Positions 40,236 through 48,372 of a DNA stretch of 64,000 nucleotides are shown here, piece after piece. Below the pieces are notes generated by a model that was given only the letters and a program-made list of their open reading frames with translations, did not search any database and was not told the DNA's origin. This DNA is from JBBPZA01 sp963728925 (GTDB lineage: Bacteria; Actinomycetota; Thermoleophilia; Solirubrobacterales; Solirubrobacteraceae), in assembly GCA_963728925.1 (NCBI GenBank), contig CAVSMB010000015.1:62001-126000 (forward strand), given 5' to 3'. Every line of letters begins with the position of its first letter. Positions within the stretch are counted from its first letter, which is position 1. The translations under genes and the position numbers were made by a program.

Positions 40236-40895
40236 TCAGCGTTCGAGGATCCCGCGAAGCGTGCCCAGCGCGTGGTCGCGGTGGGCGTCGAGCTCTGCGA
40301 CGACCCGCTCCGGGTCCCCGGCCCGGACGGCGTCGAGGATTCGCTCGTGCTCCTCGTCGGCCGCTGCACGCGCCTCTGGCATGTTGTAGTAGAGCGCGCG
40401 GTAGGCCTCGGTGGCGTCCCACAGGCCGCGGATGAGGCGGACGGCGTGCCCGGTGCCGGGTCCCTCGAAGAGCGCGAAGTGGAAGCGGCGGTTGGCCTCG
40501 AGCTGGCGCGCGACGTCGCCGGCGGCCGCCGCCGAGCAGCAGTCGCGCGCCGCCTCCCGCATGTGCGCGAGCGCGGCGGCGTCGAGGCCACCGAGCACGC
40601 GGCGGGCGGTGTGGCCCTCGAGCACGCGGCGCAGCTCGTAGATCTCGGCGAGGTCCTCGACGCGCAGCTCGGTGACGACGTAGCCGCGCCTCGGGCGGTA
40701 GGTGACCTGCCCCTCGCCCTCGAGGACGCGCAGCGCCTCGCGCAACGGCACCACGCTGACCCCGATCCTCGCGGCGACCTCCTCCTGCGCGATCCGCTCG
40801 CCCGGCACCAGCTCGCCGGCGACGATCGCGCGCCGCAGCCAGTCGACGGCGTGCTGGCCGACCGTGCCCGGCGCGGCGGCCGCGACAGCGCTCAC
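40236..40895 (-). CDS. GntR-family (FadR/FCD) transcriptional regulator
   Basis: 219 aa. Residues 10-75 are a GntR winged helix: HAVDWLRRAIVAGELVPGER, IAQEEVAARIGVSVVPLREA, LRVLEGEGQVTYRPRRGYVV. Residues 80-215 are an FCD ligand domain with the metal-binding pattern (LAEIYELRRVLEGHTARRV; LEANRRFHFALFEGPGTGHA; DEEHERILDAVRAGDPERVV, with three His). The GTG start overlaps the gcdH stop (GTGA), so regulator and enzyme are co-translated. By position it controls the glutarate genes, probably through the palindrome at 42111 with a CoA ester or glutarate as inducer; that is inference. Confidence 0.92.
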   Translation of the reverse strand: MSAVAAAAPGTVGQHAVDWLRRAIVAGELVPGERIAQEEVAARIGVSVVPLREALRVLEGEGQVTYRPRRGYVVTELRVEDLAEIYELRRVLEGHTARRVLGGLDAAALAHMREAARDCCSAAAAGDVARQLEANRRFHFALFEGPGTGHAVRLIRGLWDATEAYRALYYNMPEARAAADEEHERILDAVRAGDPERVVAELDAHRDHALGTLRGILER

Positions 40896-42079
40896 CGGAA
40901 CGCCTGGATCCCGGTGAGCGCCCCGCCGATGACCAGCGCGTGGATGTCGGCGGTCCCCTCGTAGGTGACGACCGACTCGAGGTTGTTCATGTGACGGATC
41001 ACCGGGTACTCGAGCGTCACCCCGTTCGCACCCAGGACCTGGCGCGCCGTGCGGGCCACGTCCAGGGCGGCGTCGACGTTGCCGAGCTTGCCCATGCTCA
41101 CGTGCTCGGGGCGCAGCACGCCCGCGTCCTTCATGCGCCCGAGGTGGAGCGCGAGCAGCGTCGCACGGTTGACCTGCAGCGCCATGTCGGCGAGCTTGCG
41201 CTGGACGAGCTGGAAGCTCGCGATCGGCTTGCCGAACTGCACCCGCGAGCCGGCGTACTCGAGCGCGGCCTCCAGGCACGCACGAGCCGCGCCCGCGGCG
41301 CCCCACACGATCCCGAAGCGCGCCTCGTTCAGGCACGACAGGGGCCCGCGCAGCCCATCGGCCTCGGGCAGCAGCGCATCGGCGGGCAGGCGCACGTCGT
41401 CGAGCACCAGCTCGGAGGTCACCGAGGCGCGCAGCGAGAGCTTGCCGTGGATGTCGGGCGCCGAGAAGCCCGGGGTGTCGGTCGGGACCACGAAGCCGCG
41501 GACGCCCTCGTCTGTCGTCGCCCACACCACGGCGACGTCGGCGATCGAACCGTTGGTTATCCACATCTTCTGGCCGTGGAGGATCCAGTCCGTGCCGTCG
41601 CGCTTCGCACGCGTGCGCATCGAGCCGGGGTCCGACCCCGAGTCGGGCTCGGTCAGCCCGAAGCACCCGATCGCCTCGCCGGCGGCCATGCGCGGCAACC
41701 ACTCGCGCTTGTGCTCCTCCGACCCGAAGCGATGGATCGCGTACATCGCGAGCGAGCCCTGGACCGACACGAGGCTGCGCACGCCGCTGTCGCCCGCCTC
41801 GAGCTCCATGCACGCGAGCCCGTAGGCCGTCGCGCTCGCTCCGGCGCAGCCGTAGCCCTCCAGGTGCATGCCGAGAAGCTCGAGCCGGCCGAGCTCGCTC
41901 GCCAGCTCGCGCGGGATGCGGCCCTCCTCGAACCACTCGCCGACGTTCGGGACGACGCGGTCGCGGACCCACGCGCGCACGGTGTCGCGGATCATCCGCT
42001 CCTCGTCGTCGAGGAACCGATCGACGGAGAGGAAGTCGTCGGGGCGGATGGCGGGCGGCGAGGCGGCGGTTGCGGTCAC
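40892..42079 (-). CDS. gcdH: Glutaryl-CoA dehydrogenase
   Basis: 395 aa from GTG 42079 with ACAGGAG Shine-Dalgarno. Acyl-CoA dehydrogenase fold with glutaryl-type markers: MELEAGDSGVRSLVSVQGSL carries the Arg that binds the glutaryl carboxylate (GCDH Arg94 region), CFGLTEPDSGSDPGSMRTRA is the FAD/substrate loop, and NLESVVTYEGTADIHALVIG has the catalytic Glu. The enzyme oxidises and decarboxylates glutaryl-CoA to crotonyl-CoA, passing electrons to ETF, at the end of lysine and tryptophan breakdown. The divergent class III CoA-transferase would activate glutarate, and the co-encoded GntR would regulate both. Full length. Confidence 0.93.
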   Translation of the reverse strand: MTATAASPPAIRPDDFLSVDRFLDDEERMIRDTVRAWVRDRVVPNVGEWFEEGRIPRELASELGRLELLGMHLEGYGCAGASATAYGLACMELEAGDSGVRSLVSVQGSLAMYAIHRFGSEEHKREWLPRMAAGEAIGCFGLTEPDSGSDPGSMRTRAKRDGTDWILHGQKMWITNGSIADVAVVWATTDEGVRGFVVPTDTPGFSAPDIHGKLSLRASVTSELVLDDVRLPADALLPEADGLRGPLSCLNEARFGIVWGAAGAARACLEAALEYAGSRVQFGKPIASFQLVQRKLADMALQVNRATLLALHLGRMKDAGVLRPEHVSMGKLGNVDAALDVARTARQVLGANGVTLEYPVIRHMNNLESVVTYEGTADIHALVIGGALTGIQAFR

Positions 42080-42110
42080 GAGGGGCGCTCCTGTCGGCGG
42101 GCTGGCATTT

Positions 42111-42134
42111 CTTATAATCTATCAGGATGGTAAG
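42111..42134. promoter_or_regulatory. 24-bp inverted repeat, candidate GntR operator of the glutarate genes
   Basis: The pattern CTTA-N2-ATC-N6-GAT-N2-TAAG is symmetric over 24 bp. It lies in the 47-bp gap between gcdH and the CoA-transferase, covers the plus-strand -10 and the ATG at 42127, and also overlaps a possible minus-strand TAGATT -10. A dimeric regulator bound here would block both promoters. GntR encoded in the gcdH operon is the obvious candidate. Confidence 0.65.
42113..42118 (+). promoter_or_regulatory. -10 element TATAAT, leaderless start of the CoA-transferase
   Basis: Perfect consensus TATAAT, 8 bases before ATG 42127, in a stretch much richer in A/T than its surroundings. 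No Shine-Dalgarno sequence fits between, so the mRNA likely begins at the start codon. Confidence 0.65.
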
Positions 42135-43239
42135 CGCTCTCGACGGCCTGGTGGTCCTCGACTTCTCGCGCGTCCTGGCCGGACCGCTGGCGACGATGGT
42201 CTTCGCCGACCTCGGTGCCGAGGTCGTCAAGGTGGAGCGGCCCGGGTCGGGGGACGACACGCGCGCGTGGGGACCGCCGTGGGACGCCACCGGCGAGGCG
42301 ACCTACTTCCTCTCGGTCAACCGCGGCAAGCGCAGCGAGGCCCTCGACCTGCGCGACCCCGGCGACGCGGACCGGGCACGCGCGCTGGCGGCCGGCGCCG
42401 ACGTCGTCGTCGAGAACTTCCGCCCCGGGGTGATGGACCGCCTCGGCCTCGGCTACGAGGCGCTCGCCGCTGACAATCCGGCGCCGGTCTACTGCTCGAT
42501 CACCGGCTTCGGCGCGGGCGCGGGCGCGCAGCGGCCGGGCTACGACCTCCTGGTCCAGGCCGTCGGCGGGCTGATGAGCGTCACAGGATCCCCGGACGGC
42601 GAGCCCCAGAAGGTCGGCGTCGCGCTCGTCGACGTCGTCGCCGGGCTCTTCGCGGCGGTGGGGATCCTCGCCGCGCTGCGCCACCGAGACCGCACCGGCG
42701 AGGGCCAGCGCGTCGAGGTCGACCTCCTCAGCGCGCTGCTCGCGGGGCTCGTCAACCAGTCCGCCGGCTACACCGCCGCCGGCGTCGTTCCAGAGCGCAT
42801 GGGCAACGCCCACCCGAGCATCTCGCCCTACGAGCTCTACCAGACCGGCGAGGGCCGGCTCGCGCTCGCGGTCGGCAACGACCGCCAGTTCGCGGCGCTG
42901 TGCGAGGTCCTCGGCGATCCGGCGGCAGCGCAGGATGCGGGGTTCGCGACCAACGCCGCGCGCGTGGCCCATCGCGAGCGGCTGCGCGCGCGGCTCGAGG
43001 AGCGCCTGGCCGGGGCGAGCGCCGCGACGTGGGCGGCGCGGTTGCTCGAGGCGAGTGTCCCCGCCGGGGAGGTGAACGACCTCGCGGGGGCCTTCGCGCT
43101 CGCGGAGCGACTCGGCCTCGAGCCGATCGTCGAGATGCCGCGGGACGACGCGCCGCCGCTGCGCCTGCCCCGCAACCCGATCCGCCTCTCGGCGACCCCG
43201 GCGCGGGTCACGAGCCTGCCTCCGGCGTTGGGGGGGTGA
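42127..43239 (+). CDS. Class III (CaiB/BaiF) CoA-transferase, probable succinyl-CoA:glutarate type
   Basis: 370 aa. Family marks are LDGLVVLDFSRVLAGPLATM, FADLGAEVVKVERPGSGDDT, FLSVNRGKRSEALDLRDPGD, VVVENFRPGVMDRLGLGYEA, and QRPGYDLLVQAVGGLMSVTG with the catalytic Asp. These enzymes move CoA between carboxylic acids through an enzyme-bound anhydride. Divergent pairing with gcdH and a GntR regulator matches the arrangement of succinyl-CoA:glutarate CoA-transferase (SugCT/C7orf10-like), which makes glutaryl-CoA for GcdH. Substrate is inferred from context. It runs convergent with the acyl-CoA synthetase remnant. Confidence 0.9.
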   Translation: MVSALDGLVVLDFSRVLAGPLATMVFADLGAEVVKVERPGSGDDTRAWGPPWDATGEATYFLSVNRGKRSEALDLRDPGDADRARALAAGADVVVENFRPGVMDRLGLGYEALAADNPAPVYCSITGFGAGAGAQRPGYDLLVQAVGGLMSVTGSPDGEPQKVGVALVDVVAGLFAAVGILAALRHRDRTGEGQRVEVDLLSALLAGLVNQSAGYTAAGVVPERMGNAHPSISPYELYQTGEGRLALAVGNDRQFAALCEVLGDPAAAQDAGFATNAARVAHRERLRARLEERLAGASAATWAARLLEASVPAGEVNDLAGAFALAERLGLEPIVEMPRDDAPPLRLPRNPIRLSATPARVTSLPPALGG

Positions 43240-43244
43240 GCGAG

Positions 43245-43520
43245 CTACCCCGCGTACAGCGCGATCGCGATCGCCTGGCCGACGAGCGGGCTCGAGGCCT
43301 TGACCCGGGCCTCGATGTTCGCCGGCGACATGTTCTTGCCGGCCGCGTTGATGATCAGCTCCTTCTTGCGGTCCGCGATGCACAGGTAGCCGTCCTCGTG
43401 GAGCTCGCCGATGTCGCCCGTGATCCCGGCGGCCCCGTCTTCGTCGACGACCACCACGGGACGTTGCGCGGCGGTGACCTGGAAGGCCGCGCACAGCGTC
43501 GGCTGCGCCAGCGCCTGCAT
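43245..43520 (-). pseudogene. Long-chain acyl-CoA synthetase remnant with core deleted
   Basis: The 91-codon frame from ATG 43520 reads MQALAQPTLCAAFQVTAAQR, the N-terminus of FadD15-type acyl-CoA synthetases (TLCEAFQRTAAERPDAVA), then within a few residues passes to DEDGAAGITGDIGELHEDGY, LCIADRKKELIINAAGKNMS and PANIEARVKASSPLVGQAIA, the C-terminal lid of the same family, before stopping early. About 400 residues holding the AMP-binding P-loop and adenylation core are missing, and the extreme C-terminus too. The join is in frame, near 43450. Enzymatically it must be inactive. Confidence 0.85.
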
Positions 43521-43567
43521 CGGGGCGAGTCTCCCACGCTCGCTCGCGGTGTGACAAGCTGCGGCGC

Positions 43568-43771
43568 GTGGCGGCGCTCATCACCTTCAGCGGCGGCTCC
43601 GACGTGCTCGTCGCCGAGGAGGCCGAGGACGTCGTGCAGCAACTCGACCGCGAGAGCTCGGTGTTCGTGCGGCTGACTCGCAAGTCCGGCCGCGACGAGT
43701 CCGCGACCTTCGACGGCCGTCCGGTCTACGTGCGCACCGCGCAGGTGGCCTGCGTCACGTCCGCCGGCTGA
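43568..43771 (+). CDS. Small conserved hypothetical protein, 67 aa
   Basis: From GTG 43568: VAALITFSGGSDVLVAEEAE, DVVQQLDRESSVFVRLTRKS, then VYVRTAQVACVTSAG. The layout is that of small actinobacterial proteins with an N-terminal strand pair, a helix with V-x2-L, and a late hydrophobic strand before the end. No known function. It is expressed in line with, and 25 bp ahead of, the EamA transporter. Confidence 0.7.
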   Translation: MAALITFSGGSDVLVAEEAEDVVQQLDRESSVFVRLTRKSGRDESATFDGRPVYVRTAQVACVTSAG

Positions 43772-43796
43772 CGCCGCCGCGCGCCACACTGGGGCG

Positions 43797-44756
43797 ATGG
43801 ACGCCCGCCAGCGCCGGCCCCGGCTCGGCTACCTCCTCGCCGCGGCCGCCGCGTCGCTGTGGGCGCTGAACGGCTCGCTCGCGCGCTTCCTGCTCGACGA
43901 CGGCGTCGGCGCCCTGCGACTCGCGCAGCTGCGCTCGCTGATCACCTTCCTGGTCCTCGCCGTGGTCCTCGCCGTCGCCCGGCCCGCGCTCCTGCGCGTC
44001 CGGCGCGAGGACGTGCCGCGCCTCGCCTTCCTGGGCATCTGCGGCCTCGCGGCCGTCCACGCGACCTACTTCTTCGCCATCGAGCACCTCGAGATCGGCG
44101 TCGCGCTGACCATCCAGTACCTCGGGCCGCTGCTCGTCCTGCTGTGGCTGCGGGTGGTCCTGGGTCGCCGGCTGCCGCGTGCGCTCTGGCTCGCCGCGCT
44201 GCTCTCGGTCGTGGGCTGCTTCCTCGTCGTGCGAGCGTGGGACGGCGCCTCGCTCGACGGACTCGGACTGCTGGCGGCCACCGCCTCGGCCTTCGCCTTC
44301 GCGATCTACCTCGTTGCGGGCGAGCGCGCCGGCCAGCGCTACAACACCGCCACGACGCTCGTCTACGCGGTGGGCTTCGCCTCGCTGTTCTGGGCGATCG
44401 CCCAGCCGCTGTGGAGCTTCCCCTTCGACCACTTCACGACGCCGGGAGCGATCGCGCTGGGGCTCAGCGTGTCGATCGTCGGGACGCTGCTGCCCTTCAT
44501 CTGCATGATCGAGGCGCTGCGCCAGATCCCGGCCTCGCGCGCGGCCGTCGTGGCGACGCTCGAGCCGGTGCTCGCGGCGGTGATCGCGTGGATCGTGCAC
44601 GGCGAGGTGCTCGAGGCCGTCCAGATCACCGGCGGGCTCGTGGTCGTCTGCGCGGTGGTCTGGGTCCAGTCGCAGCGAACCTCGCTGGCGGCCGAGGCCC
44701 AGCCGCTCGTGCATCCTCCCGTTGAGGCCGCCCACGTCGAGGCGCCCGCGCGGTAG
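43797..44756 (+). CDS. EamA/RhaT-family (DMT) transporter
   Basis: 319 aa with ten hydrophobic helices in two EamA repeats: LAAAAASLWALNGSLARFLL, VHATYFFAIEHLEIGVALTI, QYLGPLLVLLW and the second repeat GLLAATASAFAFAIYLVAGE, TLLPFICMIEALRQIPASRA, AVVATLEPVLAAVIAWIVHG. The E-P-V-x-A-A motif near helix 9 is the usual EamA block. Probably an exporter of amino acids or metabolites; substrate unknown. The C-terminal 20 residues are a polar Val/Ala/Pro tail. It starts 25 bp after the 67-aa gene. Confidence 0.92.
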   Translation: MDARQRRPRLGYLLAAAAASLWALNGSLARFLLDDGVGALRLAQLRSLITFLVLAVVLAVARPALLRVRREDVPRLAFLGICGLAAVHATYFFAIEHLEIGVALTIQYLGPLLVLLWLRVVLGRRLPRALWLAALLSVVGCFLVVRAWDGASLDGLGLLAATASAFAFAIYLVAGERAGQRYNTATTLVYAVGFASLFWAIAQPLWSFPFDHFTTPGAIALGLSVSIVGTLLPFICMIEALRQIPASRAAVVATLEPVLAAVIAWIVHGEVLEAVQITGGLVVVCAVVWVQSQRTSLAAEAQPLVHPPVEAAHVEAPAR

Positions 44757-44786
44757 CCCGCCGGCGCGCTAGCCTCCGCGGCCGCG

Positions 44787-46049
44787 ATGGCCGACGTCCA
44801 GCCCCTCCGCGCGCTGCGCTACGACCAGGACCGCGCCGGGCCGCTCCAGGACCTCGTCGCCCCGCCCTACGACGTCATCGACGACGAGCAGCGCGCACGC
44901 CTCGCCGCGCGGTCGCCCTACAACGTCGTCGGCCTCGACCTCCCGCGCGCGGACGGCGATCCCTACACAGCCGCCGCAGAGCTGCTCGCCGCGTGGAAGC
45001 GCGACCGGGTCGTCGTACGCGACGAGATTCCCGCCGTCTGGGCGCTGACCCAGGACTACCGCACCCCCGAAGGGCGGCGCGCGACGCGCCGGGGCCTCCT
45101 CTCGCGCGTGCGCATCGAGCCCTATGGGGCGGGCCGCGTGCGGCCCCACGAGCGCACCCACCCGGGCCCGAAGGAGGACCGGCTGCGGTTGACGCGGGCG
45201 ACGCGCGCCAATCTCTCCCCGATCTTCGCGCTGTACTCGGACCCGGCGGGCGCCGTGTGGGAAGCGCTCGAGCCGGCGCTTTCAGGCGCGCCGTGGGCGC
45301 AGGTGCGCGACCCCGAGGAGACCGTGCACCGCCTGTGGCGTGTTCAGGAGCCGCGGGCGGCCCACGTCGCCCACGCGACGCTCGCCGGTTCCGAGCTGCT
45401 GATCGCCGACGGCCACCACCGCTATGAGACCGCGCGCGTGTACGCCGACGAGGTCGGCGGCGAGGGCCCGCACCGCTACGTCCTGAGCTGCCTCGTCGCA
45501 CTCGAGGACCCCGGCCTGGAGGTGTTCCCCACCCACCGGCTCGTCCACGGGCTGCGTCCCGATCAGCACGAGGCGCTGGCGCAGGCCATCCGGCGCGACT
45601 TCGACGTGCAGGAGATCGGACGAGAGGAGCTCGTCCCGGGCCAGGACGACGGCCCGCTCGCCCTCGGCTACATCGACGCGCACTTCCAGCGCGCGTTCCG
45701 GCTGCGACTGCGCGACCAGTCCATCGCCGACGAGGCGCTCGCCGGCCACGCCGAGGCCTACCGCCGTCTGGGCACTGCGGTGCTCGAGGCGCTGCTCCTC
45801 AAGGGCGCGCTCGGCATGACCGACGAGTCGATCTCCCATCTCGAGGGGCTCGGCTACGCGCGTGACGCCGTCGACGCGCTGGCGCGCGTGCTGGGCGGCG
45901 AGGCCGACGCCGCGTTCCTCCTCGCGCCGGCCCCTGTCGCGCAGATCCGCGAGGTCGCGGCGGCGGGTGAGAACATGCCGCCGAAGTCCACCTACTTCTT
46001 CCCCAAGGTCCTGACGGGCCTCGTCTTCAACCCGCTCGACGAAGACTGA
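44787..46049 (+). CDS. DUF1015 family protein
   Basis: 420 aa. DUF1015 marks are clear: VQPLRALRYD, LVAPPYDVIDDEQRARLAAR, YNVVGLDLPR, GLLSRVRIEPYGAGRVRPHE, RTHPGPKEDRLRLTRATRAN, LSPIFALYSDP, and LLIADGHHRYETARVYADEV followed by FPTHRLVHGL. It is a soluble protein of unknown activity, widely conserved; the HxTxPGPKxDRL and DGHHRYETA motifs look like an active or nucleotide-binding site. A TAGCCT hexamer 11 bases before the ATG may be its -10. No operon partner is obvious. Confidence 0.93.
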   Translation: MADVQPLRALRYDQDRAGPLQDLVAPPYDVIDDEQRARLAARSPYNVVGLDLPRADGDPYTAAAELLAAWKRDRVVVRDEIPAVWALTQDYRTPEGRRATRRGLLSRVRIEPYGAGRVRPHERTHPGPKEDRLRLTRATRANLSPIFALYSDPAGAVWEALEPALSGAPWAQVRDPEETVHRLWRVQEPRAAHVAHATLAGSELLIADGHHRYETARVYADEVGGEGPHRYVLSCLVALEDPGLEVFPTHRLVHGLRPDQHEALAQAIRRDFDVQEIGREELVPGQDDGPLALGYIDAHFQRAFRLRLRDQSIADEALAGHAEAYRRLGTAVLEALLLKGALGMTDESISHLEGLGYARDAVDALARVLGGEADAAFLLAPAPVAQIREVAAAGENMPPKSTYFFPKVLTGLVFNPLDED

Positions 46050-46093
46050 TCCGACGATCGACAAAAAGGTCCACTGAAAATGGCCACTCGCAG

Positions 46094-46099
46094 TACCAT
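46094..46099 (+). promoter_or_regulatory. -10 element TACCAT of the OsmC gene
   Basis: TANNNT hexamer, 8 bases before ATG 46108. The preceding 45 bp (46050-46093) are A-rich compared with the genome. The spacer GAGAGAG could also act as a weak ribosome binding site. Confidence 0.5.
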
Positions 46100-46107
46100 C
46101 GAGAGAG

Positions 46108-46551
46108 ATGCCCAAACACCACGTCGAGGAAGAAGCGATGAAGGCCACCGCGCGCCGCCGGATCACAAGCACGTTCCAGCATGACGTCAAGGTGCGCAAG
46201 CACAACGTGTCCGCCGACGAGCCGAACGAGTCCGGCGGGGACGACGCCGCTCCGAACCCGCAGGAGCTGCTCGCCGCGAGCCTCGCCTCATGCACCGCGA
46301 TCACCATGGAGATGTACGCGCAGCGCAAGGGCTGGGACATCGGCCCCGTCGAGGTCGACTGCGAGTACTCGCCGGCCGAGCGCGGCTGCCCCACCCGCTT
46401 CGCGCTGGTCCTGCGCCTCCCTGAGGGCCTGACCGCCGAGCAGGTCGAGCGCCTTCGCACGGTAGCCGCCAAGTGCCCGGTCCACCGCACGCTGGACGGC
46501 GAGGTCATGTTCGACGAGAGGGTCGAGCTGCTGCGCCGGGTCGCTGCCTAG
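46108..46551 (+). CDS. OsmC family peroxiredoxin-like protein
   Basis: 147 aa (137 from the second ATG at 46138). OsmC/Ohr marks are NPQELLAASLASCTAITMEM with the first redox Cys and AKCPVHRTLDGEV with the second. These proteins reduce organic hydroperoxides through the Cys pair; this member is of the YhfA/OsmC branch rather than Ohr by its short length and CPVHRTL motif. Cytoplasmic. It is followed 9 bp later by a NUDIX hydrolase gene, likely co-transcribed. Confidence 0.92.
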   Translation: MPKHHVEEEAMKATARRRITSTFQHDVKVRKHNVSADEPNESGGDDAAPNPQELLAASLASCTAITMEMYAQRKGWDIGPVEVDCEYSPAERGCPTRFALVLRLPEGLTAEQVERLRTVAAKCPVHRTLDGEVMFDERVELLRRVAA

Positions 46552-46560
46552 CCCCCTTCG

Positions 46561-47145
46561 ATGCGCCGGCTCGCGGACGAGCTGCGTCCGCTGCTGATCG
46601 CGGAGGAGGAGGTGGCCGCTCTCGACGTGCACGGACGCACCGACGCCGCCGTGCTCGTCCCGCTCTACCGCCGCGACGGGGAGATCCACGCCGTCTTCAC
46701 GCGCCGCCGTGACGATCTGCGGCGCCACGCCGGCGAGATCTCCTTCCCCGGCGGCCGCCAGGACGCCGGCGAGGAGGATCTGCGCGAGACCGCGCTGCGC
46801 GAGGCCCACGAGGAGATCGGCCTCGCGCCCGGCTCCGTGCGGCTCGCGGGCGGGCTGCAGCCCACGCCCACGGCGGTGACGAACTACGCGATCTACCCGT
46901 TCGTGGGCGCCATCGACGACGGCACGGCGTGGACGCTGAGCCACGCGGAGGTCGCCGAGGTCCTCGAGCTGTCGCTGCGGGCGGTGCGCGACGGCTACGA
47001 GCGCCGCCGCCTCGTGCGCCGCGGGATGCCCTCCCCGACCGACGTCTACGTCGTCGGCGAGCACCTGATCTGGGGCGCGACGGCACGCATCGTCGCCGAT
47101 CTGCTCGAGCGCCTCGAGCCGCTGCTCGACCGCGCGGCGGCCTGA
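46561..47145 (+). CDS. NUDIX hydrolase, probable CoA pyrophosphatase
   Basis: 194 aa. The NUDIX box is complete (GGRQDAGEEDLRETALREAH then EEIGL), and it is preceded by DDLRRHAGEISFPGG, the UPF0035/CoA-pyrophosphatase motif (LxxHxGxxxFPGG) that marks the NudL/Nudt7 group. It would cleave CoA or acyl-CoA to phosphopantetheine and 3',5'-ADP. Mg2+-binding Glu residues of the box are present. Next to an OsmC gene and in a window rich in acyl-CoA enzymes, a CoA-turnover role is plausible. Confidence 0.9.
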   Translation: MRRLADELRPLLIAEEEVAALDVHGRTDAAVLVPLYRRDGEIHAVFTRRRDDLRRHAGEISFPGGRQDAGEEDLRETALREAHEEIGLAPGSVRLAGGLQPTPTAVTNYAIYPFVGAIDDGTAWTLSHAEVAEVLELSLRAVRDGYERRRLVRRGMPSPTDVYVVGEHLIWGATARIVADLLERLEPLLDRAAA

Positions 47146-47148
47146 GTC

Positions 47149-48321
47149 CTAGCCCCGCGCGAGCTGCTCGAGCACCGCGACGGAGTCGTCGACGGGCGGG
47201 AGCTCGGCGATCTCGCGGGCCACGGCTCGCGCCCGCTCGGCGAACGCCGGCTCGTGGAGCAGCCGCGCAACGGCGTCGCCCAGCCCGGCGACCGCGGGCG
47301 GACCGCCCTCGAGCGCGAGCCCCGCGCCGCTCTCGGCGACCCGCCGCGCGTTGAAGGGCTGATCGGCGAAGAGCGGCAGGACGGCCAGCGGCAGGCCGGC
47401 GGCCAGCGCGCCGAGCGTGCTGCCGAAGCCGCCGTGGCAGACGACCACGCTCGCCTCGGGCAGGACCTGCGCCTGCGCGATCCAGCGCTCCACCCGCACC
47501 TCGGCGGGGAGCGGGCCCAGCGCGGCGGGGTCCTGCTCGGCGCCGACGGTGACCAGCACGCGCGCCTCGAGCGGCGCGAGGACGTCGATCGCGGCCCGGA
47601 AGAGCCCGGGGAAGAAGCCCATCGTCGGGGCGACCGACCCCAGGGTCAGGTAGACGAGCGGCTCCTCGTCCCCTTCGCGCCGTTCGCCGCGCACTTGCCG
47701 ATCGTCGCCTCCCCCCTCCGCGCCGGCGTCGCGGAAGCGATGGGTCCAGGGCGGCCCGGGGTCGCCCGGATCCTCGAGCGAGGGTGGGACGAGGGTCAGC
47801 GCGGGCGTCGCCTCGAGCGCCGCGCCGCTCGGGTCGGATGCAAGCCCGAGCTCACCGCGCAGGGCGTCGAGCGGACCGGCCACCTGGGGCCGCGCGTAGC
47901 TGCCGCCCTGGGCCAGCCCGGTCGCCACGCGCACGTGCGGCACGTCGTGGCGCTCGGCGGCGAGGTCGCCCGCATACTCGTTCTGCTCGCGTACGACGAC
48001 GTCGGGCCGCCATTGCTCGACCGCGGCGAACACGCCGGGCAGCGCCGCCCGCGCGTGGATGCGCGCGAAGACCTCGCCGAGGACGAGAGCGTTCTGCTCG
48101 TCGAACGGAAGCTCGCCCACGCGACCGAACACCGCTCCGAGCTCGTCGCGCGGCGGCTCGGCAGTCGCCCGCAGCTCGAAGCCCTCGCGTTCCACCATCG
48201 CCGTCGCCGACTCGGGCACGGCCACGAGAACGTCGTGGCCGGCCCGCTCCAGCGCGCGCAGGAAGGGCACCATGGGGCCGAAGTGACCGGCCCCGCGGGT
48301 GGTGGTGGCGAGCACGCGCAC
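47149..48321 (-). CDS. GT1-family (MGT-like) glycosyltransferase
   Basis: 390 aa from GTG 48321. The N-terminal Rossmann domain opens VLATTTRGAGHFGPMVPFLR, typical of macrolide and UDP-glucuronosyltransferase-like enzymes; the C-terminal domain has VYLTLGSVAPTMGFFPGLFR, ERWIAQAQVLPEASVVVCHG, GFGSTLGALAAGLPLAVLPL and FADQPFNARRVAESGAGLAL, the nucleotide-sugar-binding HGGxGS...P...DQ signature. It probably glycosylates a small hydrophobic molecule in the cytoplasm; donor and acceptor are unknown. Convergent with the NUDIX gene (3 bp apart). Confidence 0.9.
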   Translation of the reverse strand: MRVLATTTRGAGHFGPMVPFLRALERAGHDVLVAVPESATAMVEREGFELRATAEPPRDELGAVFGRVGELPFDEQNALVLGEVFARIHARAALPGVFAAVEQWRPDVVVREQNEYAGDLAAERHDVPHVRVATGLAQGGSYARPQVAGPLDALRGELGLASDPSGAALEATPALTLVPPSLEDPGDPGPPWTHRFRDAGAEGGGDDRQVRGERREGDEEPLVYLTLGSVAPTMGFFPGLFRAAIDVLAPLEARVLVTVGAEQDPAALGPLPAEVRVERWIAQAQVLPEASVVVCHGGFGSTLGALAAGLPLAVLPLFADQPFNARRVAESGAGLALEGGPPAVAGLGDAVARLLHEPAFAERARAVAREIAELPPVDDSVAVLEQLARG

Positions 48322-48372
48322 GAGGGGATCATCCCGCGTGCGCGGCGCGGGCGACCTGCCCTCCGGCGACCC

